From CAZWKX01 sp964614095 (lineage in GTDB: Bacteria; Actinomycetota; Acidimicrobiia; Spongiisociales; UBA11373): DNA of 13,949 bases. Numbering within the stretch: position 1 is the stretch's first letter; every line of letters starts with the position of its first letter. A program made the translations under genes and the position numbers. The notes below the pieces were generated by a model. The model was not told where the DNA came from and ran no database searches. It saw only the letters and a program-made list of their open reading frames with translations. Below, piece by piece: positions 13,791-13,949 of the stretch. The DNA lies in contig CAZTJO010000041.1 in NCBI GenBank assembly GCA_964614095.1, positions 1 to 13,949 of the forward strand. The letters are read 5' to 3'.

Positions 13791-13949
13791 TCAGCCGAGC
13801 CGGAGCATCGAGATGGCGAGTTGGGCAGATCGGTGCAGGATGCGGGTCCGGCCGTCGTTGGCCACCACCATGGCGGTGCGCTGGCAGTCGGCATCGATGA
13901 GGGCGGTGGCCGCCCACATCGTGTTTGACCCCTGCATGCCGTAGGAGAG
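13791..13949 (-). CDS. Serine hydrolase (beta-lactamase-related), C-terminal fragment at window edge
   Basis: Only the last 52 residues are in the window; the gene continues past the right edge. They read LSYGMQGSNTMWAATALIDA, then DCQRTAMVVANDGRTR and a final helix ending MLRLG. The GxxGSNTMWxA pattern followed by a VVxANDG strand is the C-terminal KTG-like region of class C beta-lactamase-related serine hydrolases (PF00144), where HxGSNTMW is typical; here the usual His is Gln. Members hydrolyse D-peptides or esters, or act as carboxypeptidases. The gene converges on the MFS exporter, leaving a 64-nt gap without a clear terminator. The assignment rests on a short segment. Confidence 0.6.
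   Translation of the reverse strand, partial: LSYGMQGSNTMWAATALIDADCQRTAMVVANDGRTRILHRSAQLAISMLRLG

Noticed and set aside
1..13949. CRISPR array, tRNA, rRNA, insertion sequence or prophage genes
   Set aside because: No repeat-spacer pattern, transposase or integrase motif, terminal inverted repeats or tRNA-like cloverleaf was seen by eye on either strand.

Overview
The window is GC-rich DNA with dense genes, several GTG and TTG starts, and at least two promoters that appear to give leaderless mRNAs. Together with DHA2-type efflux, split lasso B1/B2 proteins and MazEF/RelE modules, this suggests an actinobacterial chromosome. An uncultured or deep lineage such as Acidimicrobiia or Thermoleophilia is possible, but the sequence alone does not settle it.

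Region 1 (about 1-4275) is a RiPP locus of the lasso type. On the minus strand lie a 45-aa precursor with a textbook lasso leader (4-141) and a B2 transglutaminase-like leader protease (375-845). Diverging from them on the plus strand are an ABC-2 exporter (ATPase 1085-1858, permease 1855-2691), a PqqD-like leader-binding protein (B1/RRE, 2767-3072) and a nucleotidyltransferase of the NTP_transf_5 type (3145-4275). B1 would hold the leader, B2 would cut it, and the exporter would remove the product. The nucleotidyltransferase is a candidate tailoring enzyme. No lasso cyclase (asparagine-synthetase-like) is in the window, and the predicted core has no Asp or Glu at ring positions 7-9. This is the most interesting part of the window.

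Region 2 (4511-6277) holds a DEAD-box RNA helicase with a fused C-terminal RRM, followed by a 73-aa protein that may be a small beta-barrel.

Region 3 (6585-10523) is a disaccharide module: a GT4 sucrose-phosphate/mannosylfructose-phosphate synthase (+), an (alpha/alpha)6 glycosidase resembling GH100 invertases (-), and a sucrose-phosphate-phosphatase-type HAD enzyme (+). Synthase and phosphatase would make a fructoside such as sucrose or mannosylfructose as a compatible solute, and the glycosidase could break it down.

Region 4 (10564-11809) is two minus-strand type II toxin-antitoxin modules in tandem, MazEF-like and YefM/RelE-like. Each has overlapping antitoxin and toxin genes and an apparent leaderless promoter.

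Region 5 (12155-13949) is a 14-TM DHA2 drug exporter on the plus strand, then the C-terminal end of a serine hydrolase (beta-lactamase-related) on the minus strand, cut by the window edge.
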